DNA from: Allodiplogaster sudhausi | Lineage: Eukaryota; Nematoda; Chromadorea; Rhabditida; Diplogasteridae | DNA length: 64,000 bases | Reading direction: 5' to 3' | Assembly (NCBI GenBank): GCA_945643635.1 | Contig: CALZFC010000004.1 | Location: forward strand, 1,946,501-2,010,500 | Part shown: in pieces, positions 50,996 through 63,313 of the stretch | Layout: every line of letters starts with the position of its first letter | How positions within the stretch are numbered: the stretch's first letter is position 1 | Position numbers and translations under genes: made by a program | The notes under the pieces: model-generated | What the model was told of the DNA's origin: nothing | The model's database searches: none | The model's input: only the letters and a program-made list of their open reading frames with translations

Positions 50996-53900
50996 ATGTC
51001 CCTCGAGAAGTTTCTCATCAAACAGCTTGAAGTCAAAGGTTCGAATGCTGGCAAGATTATTGATTGTTAACTTTAAAATCTGAATACTTCGAACTAATCA
51101 ACTTTAGGAGCCAGCCAGCCAAATAACTTCGGTGTTAGGACGCAAAATGCGAAGGTTTGTGCGAGAAAAAGCATTTATTTTAGATCCAAAATAGTGAAAG
51201 TTGCCAATAACCGTTAAAATGGTTGAGTTATACATACATACATACATACATATAATGTAAATGGGCGAACATTATAATGACATTTTTAAATCATGAAAAT
51301 CAGGCAGAAAACGGCCGCCCTCTCACCGTCCTGTCGATCGACGAATCCTCAGTGGACATGGCGTCCGTTGCGGACGCTGCTTCGCTGGTACAAAAATAAA
51401 CTTATTATTCTATTTCTCTATTTTGTTTTTCATTGGTGAGTACAACACTGAATATAGTATGGATCCACTTTAATTACATATGAATTATTATTTATCTGAA
51501 ATGAAAGTTCTTTCATTATACTACCGTACAATCTTCACTAATGAGTAGAAGGAGGATAAGAAGAAAAAGCGAACTTTCGTAGGCCGCCTTTTACAACGCC
51601 AAGTTCTTCCACGAGACACTCGACGCCGGCGGACAACTCGCGGAATTCATGCCGCGCCACGCGGCATCCTTTTCGGTTGTTCACGCGGATTTTACATTTA
51701 TTTATAATATATATATATATTTTTTTTTTAATTAATCATAATAAATTATGAATAATATTTTTTTTTAAATAGCCACACGACGGCATCGTCGCGATCGCCA
51801 TTGACGACGTCTCTGTGCGAGGCGAGCGAATGCTGCAACTCACGCTCGATGAGCTCTGCCAGGTCAACTAGTGAAGAAGAAGAAATGGGATTTATTTTTA
51901 ATTTAACATCTTTCAACTTCAAAATAAAATGATATGCGACAAATTTTTGTGCTTTTTCATTTATAAATATAATGGAAAAGGGAAGATATTAAAAGAAATC
52001 ATTAATACTTATACATCGACTTGAACGAGCACGACACTCATCGGTTATCTATATCAATTTTCCGTCGAACACATACATATGCTGTCCCACCCTTGTGTCA
52101 GGTAAAAGGGCGCGACTTCAAGATTGAGTATTTGGCTCCCTTAATGGAGGGTGATCAACAAAAAATTGCCATTTCTAAAAATTTCTAAATTAAGATTTCC
52201 AACTGCCGAAACCCATCGCACTCTCACATTCGCGTACTGTTTTCACGCGGCGGCTTTGTGCGACCAGCAAAAGAGCACACGAGAATGAGAGGGTGACTAC
52301 ACCAAGGGGGGGGGGGGTGCAAGTGCCCATTCGAACATGCATTCATTATTTTCCGGCGATCATCGTACTTTAATATTTATTATCTTTACCGAATCGACGG
52401 CATCGTCCTATCATTTAAAAGTCACTTTCATAAGTTGAATGGGCATTCACGAAAACCACATGGTGTTGCCAAAAACAAAAATGTCAGGCCCTGGTGCCTT
52501 ATCTTTGCGGGACACCTGTTGTGGTCTCCAACACACGGAACGGGAAGGGTACCGCCATTAAAGGAGTCCACAGACTCACACTTAACTTGGCGCAATATTG
52601 ATCGACCCAAGGGCGATAGAGCATGTGTGATTTAGAGAGAGGCGACAACAGTGGCCAGGAAAATTCAAATGTTTTATGGTTTAGATTCTGGTTCTTTTAA
52701 TAGGTAAGCGAGCGACTTGCGCAGCTACACTCTGCACATCTTCTTCCGCGGGACGCTGCCGAGGTTAATTTTTTTTTCAACTTGTTATATAATATTTCAA
52801 GCAATAATTTTATTTGATTATTTAAATATAGCAAAATTGTAATCATCTTATTTCAAACTACGTAAATAACACGTATCTATAATTTTTTTCATTAATAAAA
52901 TAAATATATAATTAATGTCTTTCTGCCCAATATAACAATATCAAAGGACATTCGACGAACGATTGACGAGAATTACGATGTCGTGCAAGAGTTCATCATG
53001 GCCGAGGCCGAAGTCAGTTTTTTTTGGCTCTTTGCCAGGGATATATCGATTTACATATTTGTCATCCATCTACCGATTGTTCTTAATTGATCGGATATTA
53101 ATCGCATAAGCTATGACCTCTCTTCTTCTTCATTGGTTTTATTTTTTTATTTTTTTGGGGATTTTAACTTTTCACCGAATTCTTGTGTCCTTTATTGCTA
53201 TGATCGAATAGGTATGTTTGTTAATACATAGGTAAATAAAATGACATAACCGTCCTTTAATTCAGAACACCGTTCGCGGAGGCGTTGTTGAGATTGAGCA
53301 AAAACTCTCCCCCTACTTCTCAAACCCGCAAGCAGTTCGTGAAAAGGTAAAGACCACATGCCGGTTTTAACTCACGCTTCCTTTCTTTACCGATATTCTA
53401 GCATTGAAGAGACGTGTACTTCACTGTTTCTGAGCTGGTAATTTCTGACCGGTTGTTTTGCTTAGAAACTGGTAAATTAGTAGGGGTCACACACCGAAAA
53501 TGACGATTATTATCACATTTGTTGATTAATCGTTTGATACCACATTTATTATCACATCGTTACTACTTTAAAATATTTATGTTTGCAAATATAAACGCAA
53601 ATGGACGGTGCCAACCTTCTGTTGGCATCTTGATTTAGTCTACACTCAGAAAAGCATGCGTTACCCTCTCTCAATTCGTATAAGTAAAAAGTAAGATAGT
53701 ATCCGTAATTTCATATTCTTGTTGATGACCGTGATTTAGCTGATGACCGTGATTTCTTGTCCGCCTTCGAACGAGTCGCTGCCCTCGGACGCGGCCGTCC
53801 TCTGCCACGGTGCGCTCGCCTACGACAGATGCACATTCGACGGCAGAGGACAGCTCGTCGGCATCGACGGGTGGATGGTTAGAGAATATTTTTAAAAAAA

Positions 53901-55614
53901 TATAAATTTAAAATAAAATAAATCACGGTCTGACTGGCAAAAAGACTAGAGATTCCTGTTCTTAACACTACCATGTGGTTTTCATGTATATACATATGTC
54001 CTGCCAACTTATAAAAGTGAATTTTCGTTTCAAGTGATAGAGGGAACGCATGCGATTGTTAATGCAATTAGGTCAAAATTATTCAGTTTAAATGTAGTTT
54101 TTTTTATTTTTTTTATTTTATCATTAAAAATCCATATATACATAATAATATTACACTTAATATTACACTGCTATCTATATATATATATATACGTATCTTC
54201 ATCACTGTATGAAATAAAAGTTAAAGGAATTATCCGGCGAATAATAGTACAGTAGCGCTTGAGAACCACTTTAAATGAGAGTGCTCAAAAAGTTGCCTGT
54301 CGCTCTATCGAGAGAGCATGTGAAAAAGGAGGGCGGCTCTGACCTACCGTAGCTAATTCTGTTGCCGCCAGATTTCACGTTACTTTTGCTCAGAATGTAA
54401 TGAAAGAAAATCGCTCAAACTTTCTGGATACATGTTTTACGACAATGTGAACTTATCCACATAGAACAAAACATAGGTTATTTATTCCTCGGATACCTCC
54501 TTTAAGAAATAACTTTGTGTATACCAATAGAAAGTTTTTTTTATTTTTCGGCCTGAAAATTGGGACGGTAGTTCGGGTGCAAAAATTACGGTGGAATGGG
54601 AATACGATAGCTCGTTCAGCATACACTTTCTCTCTTAGTCGGTGCATACGGGCCATCCAGCTGAGGACATTGCTTCGCTCATCATCTCTTCCGCTGAACC
54701 GAGCGTACGACGCAAGGAGTATATGAAGGTCTCTCCCTCTCTCTTCTCTCGCTCTATCTCTTTCTCTCTTCCTTTTCCTCTTCTCTCGCAACTCTCTCCA
54801 CTTCTTTCTCTAATTCTCTCTCTCTTTTCTTCTCTATTTCTCTTCTCTCTCTCTCTCTTCTTTCTCTCCTATCTCTCCCTCTCTCTACTCTCTCTTTATC
54901 ACTCTCTCTTTCTTTATTTCTACCTGCTTCCTTCATTCTGCATTGATCTCTCTCTTTCCCCCCTTCTCTCCTTCTCTCTCCCTCCCTCCTCAGATCATCC
55001 GTCACTACTTTTACACCCTCGTCGACAATCACCGTCCGCCAGTGCAGCTGCCTGAGATGCGCGCAGCCTTCAAACGGGCGCATCGCGAAGTCGTCTTGCG
55101 GCGGTTTCTTTTTCTCTCTATTTCTCTCTCTGTGTTTCTCTCTCACTCCCCCTCTCTCTGTCACTCTTTATTCTCTCTTGCTCTACTATTTTGTTGCTCT
55201 TCTCTATCTCTTTCTTCCACTCTCTTGGTCCACCAAACATTTGTTAAGTTTTCTTTCTGCTTGGGGAAAATGAGTTTTATCACTAATTTACCCACTACAT
55301 GATTAGCCAATGTGGTTGAGGCTTGGCCCACTTCTGGATGAGCTGAGATGCCCTGCGCTTGGCGACGATGCAAAGCAGATTCTTGCGAAGAGGTTATTCA
55401 TGGAAGCACGAAACTCGGCCATCATATGCAATATTTGCAATTTTATTGACCATTGCAGACGCATCGCTCTTTCTCAAATTTGTGTCAGGCAAAAAGACGC
55501 GAATTCAAACATGAGTTTTTCGCTCCTTTAAGATGGGAAAGTGCGCTGGACGACGCGGTGATTTTTGCCGAGGGCGATGACGCCTCCGGAGATGAGCAAT
55601 GCTTCTTCAAGTGA
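50996..55614 (+). CDS. CHK/DUF1679 kinase-like protein with degenerate catalytic motif
   Basis: Thirteen exons: 50996-51038, 51108-51154, 51304-51387, 51583-51675, 51773-51862, 52704-52763, 52947-53012, 53266-53346, 53740-53877, 54639-54728, 54994-55089, 55307-55392, 55533-55614. They give one frame of about 351 residues; the exon 11 end could be 3 nt later. The order matches the CHK kinase-like/DUF1679 (EcKL) family: FYNAKFFHETL, LTLDELCQVSERLAQLHSAH, then the Brenner-type loop LCHGALAYDR, the metal site GIDGWM, SVHTGHPAEDIASLI and RRKEYMKIIRHYFYTL. The family normally has HGDxxxxN and IDWQ; here the catalytic Asp is Ala and the Asn is not found, so catalysis is doubtful. The N-terminal lobe is short, with no glycine loop seen. 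Probably a cytosolic pseudokinase or a diverged phosphotransferase. Confidence 0.85.
51863..52703. other. Long CHK intron 5 with an inverted repeat-family copy
   Basis: Contains AT-rich DNA, a G run (about 52309-52317) and an inverted copy of the amplified core (ttcataagttgaatgggcattcacgaaaaccacatgg, from about 52430). A box gtgatttagagagaggcgacaacagtggccag at 52627 is echoed by gtgatttagagagatgcgac near 4463 in the channel gene. No exon is needed here, because exons 5 and 6 join in phase 0. Confidence 0.6.
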
Positions 55615-55687
55615 AAGAGAATAAGGGAGGGGAGAGAGAGAGGAGAGATAATAATAGGAGAGAAAGATAGATTGGAAGACTAAGAGG

Positions 55688-55726
<39 letters not shown>

Positions 55727-58047
55727 AGAAAAGAACATTTCAACAAGCACTGCTGGGGTAGGAAAATTCAAAAGTTGTCGTTCATCATGAGCGTACACTC
55801 ATCATGACATACCTACGATTCCATTTGCGATAGAATCAGTGTTGTTTTTTTCTTCTTATTTTTCTACACCACCACTCGACAAGATCATTCTTCACTGTTA
55901 ACTCTACATTTATTTCGTATTCACATTGATGTAAACCAGCGAGGTTTCAGTTGGCTAACATTGTTCTGAGGAGAATGAAGTAAAAAAAATAAGCAAGTAC
56001 ATATGTAGTAAATGCTTCTCACCAGAATAGTAGCCAATGCGAATATTATTGTTATCAGTCGAATTTGTTGCTTTCTCGCAAAGAAATTGTTCCGGGGGGT
56101 CTATCTCGTGGAGGCGGGCGATCAATGGGTATGGCGATTTCGTTGATTTCGCCGACAAAGATTAGGCAGATCCTTTGCCCACACAGCCATCAGCGGTTTC
56201 TCCGGGAGCAGCATCGAAGGAAAAATAATTGTAAGTTGCAGTAGGCTGAAGCTGAATGGAGCGGAATGAAGGTTCAGAGGTAGGCAATCGACTCCTCTTG
56301 GAAAATGCGTTTTAAGAAATTATATCAACGATTTCGACAATTTAGCAAAAAAAAAAACGTACATTAAGATATAAAAAAGTCATCTTTTTACACTGTTCCA
56401 AAATCTGAAGCATACCATTTATTTCAGTTCAACACTTTCATTCAATCATTTGTTTTTTAACCTGTTGGGACTAGAGATTTGACAAAGAAAAGTTCAACTC
56501 TCTATTATATACGACGATAATAATGAACACTAGAATTCGTCTCACCCCCTTGCTCTCTTTATCTATCTCTCTCGCTCCCTCTTTCTCTCTCTCTTTTTGT
56601 ATCTGTTTTAACAATAATTTACTACTGATTTCTCTTATCGTTAGATGATCGCCATTAAGAAGGAAAACTTTAAAAAATCCGGAGAGAGAAGAGTTGTCGG
56701 TCTTCATGATCACACACTTATCATTGTGTATACGTATCCATTTGTGTTAGGATCAGTTGTTTTATTTCTTCGTATCATTCTAGACCGACGCAGGTACAGA
56801 TCATTGTTCAATGTTTTCACTATGTTTATTTCGTATTCATGTTGTTGTAAACCACCGAGTTCTGACTTGAATATCATCGCTCTGATTGTGAGGAGAATAA
56901 AGTAAATAATTATTAAATAAATTCTACTGATTACCGGGATAGTAGCAAATGTAGATATTAATGTTATCTTCAAATGTGTTGCTTTCACGCAAAGGAACTG
57001 GTTAAACTGCTTTTTTCCACTTATTGGGTCAATGTGCTGTTGGAGACTCACGAGGAACTATCACATGGAAGTGGCCTGTTAATGGGCACCGTCGATTTCG
57101 CTGATGCGGCTGACGAAGATTAGGCAGAGCATCTCCCCGACATTCTCCGGGAGCAGCGTCGAAGGAAAAAATTATGTTACTATAGGCTGAAGTTGAACGT
57201 AGTGGAATGAATGTTGAGATGAATTTAAAAAGAAAGGATTCCTTGCGAAGAATGTGGTGTCTAATGGTAAGAACTAATGAGAAGTGAGACAATTATTTTA
57301 TAGATATAGCACTTCCAATATTTTTTTACACAAAATGTAGTAGCACATAAAAATTGCAATTCAGAAATTTCATAGAAATCAATTTCAATTTCGATTTCCG
57401 CACTTTCCACTTCCGTGCCTTCGCTGAAATGCAAAAGCTTCCATTCTTCATTCTTCATGTTGCGTATTCAGAAGCACTTACTCAATGTACTTGCGTAGTA
57501 TGTACATACAAATGTATGGTTAAAATATCAAAAGAAATAATTGCAATAATCTCCCTGAATGAACAGAAAAAAAGACATTCATTTTGAAGAGAAATCTGTG
57601 GCATATGTAGACAAAAAAGAGCTATGTATAATATGTATGTATGTATGTACATACATAAATATGTAGGTGGTCATCTTTTTTGGCACTGTTCCAAATCTGA
57701 AGCGTAACTTTGATTTCAGTTCAGCACTTTCATTTAATCATTTATTTTTTTTAACCGCTTTGGACTAGAGATTTGACTAAGAATAGTTCAAATCTCTATT
57801 CTCTACGAGGATAATAATGTACACTACATACCATTAGCCTCTCTCACTTTCTTTCTCTCTCTCTCTCTCTCTCGCTCTCGCTCTCTCGCTCTCTCTCTCG
57901 TTCTGTATACAGTGTTAACATTAATTTACTAAAGATTTCTCATATCGTTAGATGATCGTCATTAAGAAGGAAAACTTAAAAAAAAAGTCCCGGATTCAAA
58001 AGTTGTCGGCCTTCATAAGCGCACACTCATCATGACGTATGTATGTA

Positions 58048-58528
58048 CAGTCCCGCCCAACATTTCAGGTACATAGATTAATTAGATTAATTAGATTAAT
58101 CTAAATAATCTCAATTGATTTTTCAGCGCTCAGGACACATTTCAATAGAGTTTTCAGGTCAATGTAGACTAATTCGATGCTTCTAAATACGTTGGTAATA
58201 CTATTTTCTTAAAACAAGTTGACACTAACGAGAAAATTGATATTTTAGACCGAAACCCCGTTTAAAAATGCAGCGCATTGCGCATGTAATGCAGCACATT
58301 GCGCCCTATTTTCAAACGTGTTTCTGCACAAAATATGAATTTTCTAGTTAGCGTCAACTTGTTTTAAGAAAATAACGTGACCATCGTATTTAGCAGCGTC
58401 GAATTAGTCTTGTTTGACCTGAGAACACTATTGAAATGCGCCCTGAGCGCTGAAAAATCAATTGAGATTATTTAGATTAATCTAATTAATCTGATTAATC
58501 TATGTACTTGAAATGTTGGGCGGGACTG
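58048..58528. mobile_element. Tc1/mariner-like MITE (481 bp)
   Basis: The ends are inverted repeats starting CAGTCCCGCCCAACATTTCA, flanked by TA on both sides (58046-58047, 58529-58530). The inverted similarity extends more than 100 bp inwards through ttaattagattaatctaaataatctcaattgatttttcagcgctcagg. Termini of CAGT type with TA target duplication are typical of Tc1/mariner non-autonomous elements. Confidence 0.85.
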
Positions 58529-59075
58529 TATGTATGTAGTATGTAGATGTATCAATTTGCAATTTGTGTTAGAATTAGTGTCTTTTCTTCTTATTTTTCT
58601 ACATTATTTGAGAATATCATTCTTCAATGTTACCTTATGTTTATTTTTTTAATTCACGTTGATGTAAACCACCGAGGAATGACTTGACTGTACTGACAAT
58701 GAGGATTATGAAGTAAAAAATTAATAAATAAATGCTACTTGGCTTCACTTGCAATGCAAAATATACCGGACAAATTACGAGCAAAAACCGTACACTTATG
58801 TAGATGCTCATATCTATTTAAAACTGAAAGACACTATTTGCAGTGAACTCCTTGATTAAACATTAAATCATCTACTTCGAAGAGAAAACAGTTGTAGATG
58901 TACAGAACATAAAAAAGCGCTCGGTTGTCATCCTACATATTTAAAACCGGTCTACTTATCATTTGCATTAAACTAGTGCAGTTTCCTTCAAACTTTTGTT
59001 TTTTTAACCGAATAAGTTTAGAGATATGGCCAAGAAAAGATTAAAAGATAATAAAAAAAGTTCAATTCGTCTTAA

Positions 59076-59577
59076 AGGAGGGCGATCACCGAAAAGTCAT
59101 TGCCGATTCATGAAACATCTTACCTTTTTTGAATAGTCTTGGGCATGAGGAAAAAGAAAAGGCAAATAAAAAAGCACAAAAAAGCTACATATTCAGGAAT
59201 AAGATACATGAAAGTACAAATTTTGAATGAATTTGTGATTGGTGTCAGTGCAAAAACGTTATGTTACAGCACTCGACGGTAGATTAACGGCCACGTACCC
59301 ATCGCGGGAATATTCAATTTACAAATATTTCAAGAAATATCTTGTTTTATGCTTTACCACCTTTCTTATATGAATTTTCTACAATAAACTAAAGAATATT
59401 AGGCGAAACAGTATCAAATTAGCAAACGAGCAATAATATCTCGCTTCGAAAAAAAACTGCCTTTTCGAAATCAGCGCTACTTGTCTACCGTACTTTTTGG
59501 AGTAATTTAATGGACTTCCGTTTGAAAGCTTTGCACGTTTGAACATACAATTGCAGTTTTTCGGTGATCGCCCTTCT
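59076..59577. mobile_element. piggyBac-like MITE (502 bp)
   Basis: Terminal inverted repeats AGGAGGGCGATCACCGAAAA and AGAAGGGCGATCACCGAAAA (right end read inwards) are each flanked by TTAA (59072-59075, 59578-59581), the piggyBac target. There is no transposase frame inside. It has the same ends as 10349-10640. Confidence 0.82.
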
Positions 59578-60755
59578 TTAATTTCTCTATCTTATTTTGG
59601 CACCGCTCAACAACCGCCGGATGCATGCATACCTTTGATTCCGGTTTAATACGAGCACTTTCATTCAATCATTTGTCTTTTTTTTTACCGATTGAGAAGA
59701 GAGATTTGACCAAGAAACCATACAAGGATAAGAATGAAAACTATAATTCGTCCCTCTCTTTCCCTCTTTCTCGTTCTTTTCTGTGTACAGTTTTAACTAT
59801 AATTTAAACGTAAAGATTTCTCTTGTAGTTAGATGATTGGCATAAGAATGAAAACTTTAGGTGTTACATACAAATATATTTAAAGAACACATGATACATG
59901 AGTCTATTATGAATGAAAAAAATATCATAAAAGAATTTGGAGATGAAAAGAGTAGGAAAAGAGTTCGGAGATACACTTCGTTGCGACCTCGCAACGAAAT
60001 GTTGCATTGTGCTGCAAACCACGTGCATGAGAGGAAAAGATATCAGAGAGGAGAATTACAGAGAGTCAGAGAGGAGAGAGAAAGAGAAGAAATAATGAAC
60101 CAGAGCTAGAGAAAGGGAGAAGGAAAGAGCTAAAGAAAATGCGGATGGAAAAAAGAAAATGAAGAAGAAGAGTGAGGCGATAAAGAGAAAAAAGGGATTG
60201 ATAAGGCTATCAAATGCTTGAAAACGAGGTCGGAAAGGCAAGAGACCTAAATAGTATGGTGGAATACTGAACATTTTTGCTGATTGTGAGTGCGAGATAG
60301 GGAAACAAAGATAGAGAGATAGAGAGTGAGAGGGAGAAAGAGGAAGAGTAAGAGAGTGAAACAGACAGCAAATTGGAGTTTGATAGAACCACTGTGACAT
60401 GTTCTAGTCTACACATCATGAAATGTGACACCATTGGCATTCATTGAATTTCGGCAACATTAACATGCTGTCTTGATATTACATGACGATTTTGATTGGC
60501 CCGCGTGGATGTGGTATTTAATTCGACAATTTTGCTATGATTAAAAACGCGTTGTATCCTCTACATATACTGATTTTTTTTATTGATATGTACTAGGCCG
60601 CAAAAATATGTTATTGAAATTTTTTTTATTTATCCTAATGAAATTCACATATGTATATACATATGTTTAAATATATATATATATATATACATAGGATATC
60701 TATTTAAATAAATAAATTAAAATAAACCCAGTCAGCAGAATAAAAATAAATCGAG

Positions 60756-61374
60756 ATGGCTGACGACAAGAAGAGTACCGAGGTCCGCGACGTCGCCTCG
60801 TGGCTCGCCGAAAACGAGCGTTTCTTCGTGCCGCCCGTCTGCAACAAGTGCATGTGAGCATAATGACATCTTATTGTTTTCATTTTTTCTCTTAAATAAA
60901 TATATACGTTTTAAACTTTATTTAAGACTTGTATGTTTAGGATACCTATGTAAAAATGCTACTTTTTAACGACTTGATTATAAAATCAATACATGTATGT
61001 ATGTATGTATGTATGTACATAGCACCCTTTGTACTATGTCAGAAGAAATTACATGTTTATGTAGTTTTGATCTTGTGATTGTTGAAGGTTCTCGGATCAG
61101 CTCAAGATGTTCTTTGTCGGAGGGCCGAATCAGCGACGGGACTATCATTTGCAGGAGGGAGAAGAGGTTGGACCTGCAAGGAAGATGGCTAGAGTGAGGG
61201 AGGGACAGAGAGAAGAGCGAGAGAGAGAGAGATAGAAAGAGAGTGAGAGGGATTGATATAATGGGTATAGTGAGAGAGAGATGGAGATAGAAAGAGAGGG
61301 AGAGGTATACATACATACATTCAAGGGGGATAGTGAGCGGCGAGTGAGAGAGAGAGCAAGAGAGAGAGAGAGAT

Positions 61375-61450
<76 letters not shown>

Positions 61451-63015
61451 CAAAAGAACCAGAAACGATAAGAGTTTTTATTTGCAGGTTTTCTATCAAC
61501 TCAAGGGCGACATGTGCCTGAAGGTCGTTGAGAACGGCGTTCGGAAAGACATTGTCATTAGAGAAGGTTGGGCACCTGATACATATGAATTTACAATGAG
61601 AAATATTTTGGGGAAACATTGCTTTAATTTTGGCTTTCTAAATTAACTGATCTCAGGAAAAAGGAGCGTGAGTATTTAGGCGAGCTCTTTCTGCTGCCTT
61701 CTCGCGTCGAACACTCTCCACAGCGATATTCCGATACGATTGGCGCTGTCGTCGAGCGAGAACGAGCGAACACGGAATTCGACTGCGTTCGGTAGCACAT
61801 TTTAAATATTAATTTAATTTAAAAAATAAAATATTATTTTTAAATGAAAAGTTAATGTAATAAGTTTATTATTTAAACTGCTCGAAAATTTATGAAAATT
61901 AAATATTAACATATGAAAAAATAAATAAAGATTCTCCATAGCTACTTTATCGGCGATACGGTCGAGAGACAGTTCGAGCGATGGTTCCACTTGACCGACG
62001 TCGTCAAGGATCTGCCGCCTCTCATTCGTGTCTTCATGGTTTCGTCACTTTGATTGTTGAATTTTTAATGTTTATTTTTTTTCAAAATTAGATGTATTCA
62101 ACTTTTTGCACAGGCGGTTTTCATGGAGTGGAAGTAGACATTACCTATTGTTTCACTTTGTTAGTTGTTAGCACGAGTTTTTGTCGATGCAATTATGTAT
62201 GGTTAGAAGCTGTTGTTTCCAGGCATCAAAGTCGTACGCAACAAACGCGATCACAGATGAGAGCTTCATCGTCCAGCCGCCCTTCGACCCGCGTTCGGTT
62301 AGAAAGCAGTGCCATATTACATTATCAATAAAAAAACCTAAGTCTTGACAAACAATTAGACTTGTTTGTTGACTCACTAAAGTCAACAAACAAGTCTAAT
62401 TGTTTGTCTAGACATCTTAAAATATGTATACATATATTATTCAATACAAGGATATTCAATATCGATCTTTTTGATATTATCCCATACAGTATCTAACAAA
62501 ATGAAATCATGCGTTACTAGATCACCCTCGATGCTCCAGTCAACGTTGAAGAGCTGATCTCTGCGACTGATTTTAGGTGACTAATCGTATATATTTTTTT
62601 TTATAATTGCAGATTGCCTTCATCTGCATTGGTGATAGACTACGTGAATTTTGTAAGGTATTTCTCTGAGTAACAGACATGACAAGATACAGATATGTAT
62701 GTTACAGCACTTCCAAGACACGCATACTCTTTGGCGCACCGAAATACCGATCTACCGTTGCGTTGCATGGCATCGGCGTTCACGAAGTAGAGACGTCGAA
62801 AGGAGAAGAGTTTCTGCTGTGGACAGTGGGGGTACGGTAGGACAATTGGAGTTCAGCAGAACAGTACGATATAACTGTGAGAGTACGGTAGATCTGGAAT
62901 GTGGAGATTATTATGGTAGGCTTACGTTGACGTCATCACCTCTAGATTTATATAATTGTTTGGCTCTCTTATTCTCCTTTTCCTCCCTCTCAATCTCTCT
63001 TCTTGCTCTCTTTAA

Positions 63016-63046
<31 letters not shown>

Positions 63047-63313
63047 TGTTCTCTCATCGATCCTTCTTACTCTGTCTCTCTCTTGCCCATTCGCCCTGAT
63101 TCTTGTTCTCATTTCCCCTTTCCTCAAACGAAATGTCCACTCTTCCAGCACGGACAAGCAACAGTTACGGTAAACGGCTGTGAGAAGAAGGAGACACCAC
63201 TGAGTTCTGGCCGGATCATGCGAGTGCCGCCAAGCAACTCCGTTCACTTCACGGTCAACTCTCATGTCGTCATGTCTATTCGAATGCCCGGCAATCCAGT
63301 TCATCATTACTAA
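60756..63313 (+). CDS. haao: 3-hydroxyanthranilate 3,4-dioxygenase
   Basis: This cytosolic non-haem iron cupin opens the ring of 3-hydroxyanthranilate in the kynurenine route to quinolinate and NAD. Nine exons in perfect phase: 60756-60853, 61088-61166, 61488-61566, 61680-61791, 61942-62038, 62223-62297, 62521-62576, 62708-62831, 63149-63313. They give 294 residues (the animal enzyme is about 286). Iron ligands are in place: YHLQEGEE supplies His and Glu and RVEHSPQR the second His. Substrate-binding Arg (RRDYH; SPQR) and Glu (VVERER) are also kept. The start [10 protein letters not shown] is the first ATG in the open exon. The second half ([15 protein letters not shown]...VPPSNSVHF) is the degenerate second cupin of animal HAAO. 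Introns carry a large GA repeat (intron 2) and a 28-bp perfect hairpin (intron 6). An intact, probably functional gene. Confidence 0.96.
61198..61452 (+). repeat. (GA)n microsatellite in HAAO intron 2
   Basis: About 250 bp of GAGA with interruptions, including a TACATACATACATTCA insert at about 61307. It occupies most of the intron between exons 2 and 3. Confidence 0.95.
62347..62408. repeat. Perfect 28-bp hairpin in HAAO intron 6
   Basis: Arms GACAAACAATTAGACTTGTT... at 62347-62374 and its exact complement at 62381-62408, separated by a 6-base loop. A transcript of the intron would form a perfect 28-bp stem, either a tiny foldback element or a small-RNA-like hairpin. No obvious target duplication is seen. 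Confidence 0.85.

Larger units (their letters stand above)
55615..60755. repeat. Tandem spacer array between CHK and HAAO
   Basis: A unit of about 1.3 kb recurs roughly three times with decay. Landmarks are ttcagttcaacactttcattcaatcattt (56427, 57716, 59650), agatttgacnaagaa, a CT tract (56550, 57845, 59755), tttctcttatcgttagatgatcgccattaagaa (56630, 57930, 59815) and accaccgaggnntgacttg (55935, 56853, 58667). No coding capacity is evident. The third unit is lengthened by the Tc1-like MITE (58048-58528) and the piggyBac-like MITE (59076-59577). From 59860 to 60755 there is GA-rich and AT-rich DNA, including (AT)n at 60670-60690. Confidence 0.75.

Noticed and set aside
60978..61619. 213-codon minus-strand frame over HAAO exons 2-3
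   Set aside because: Antisense shadow of HAAO plus its GA intron.
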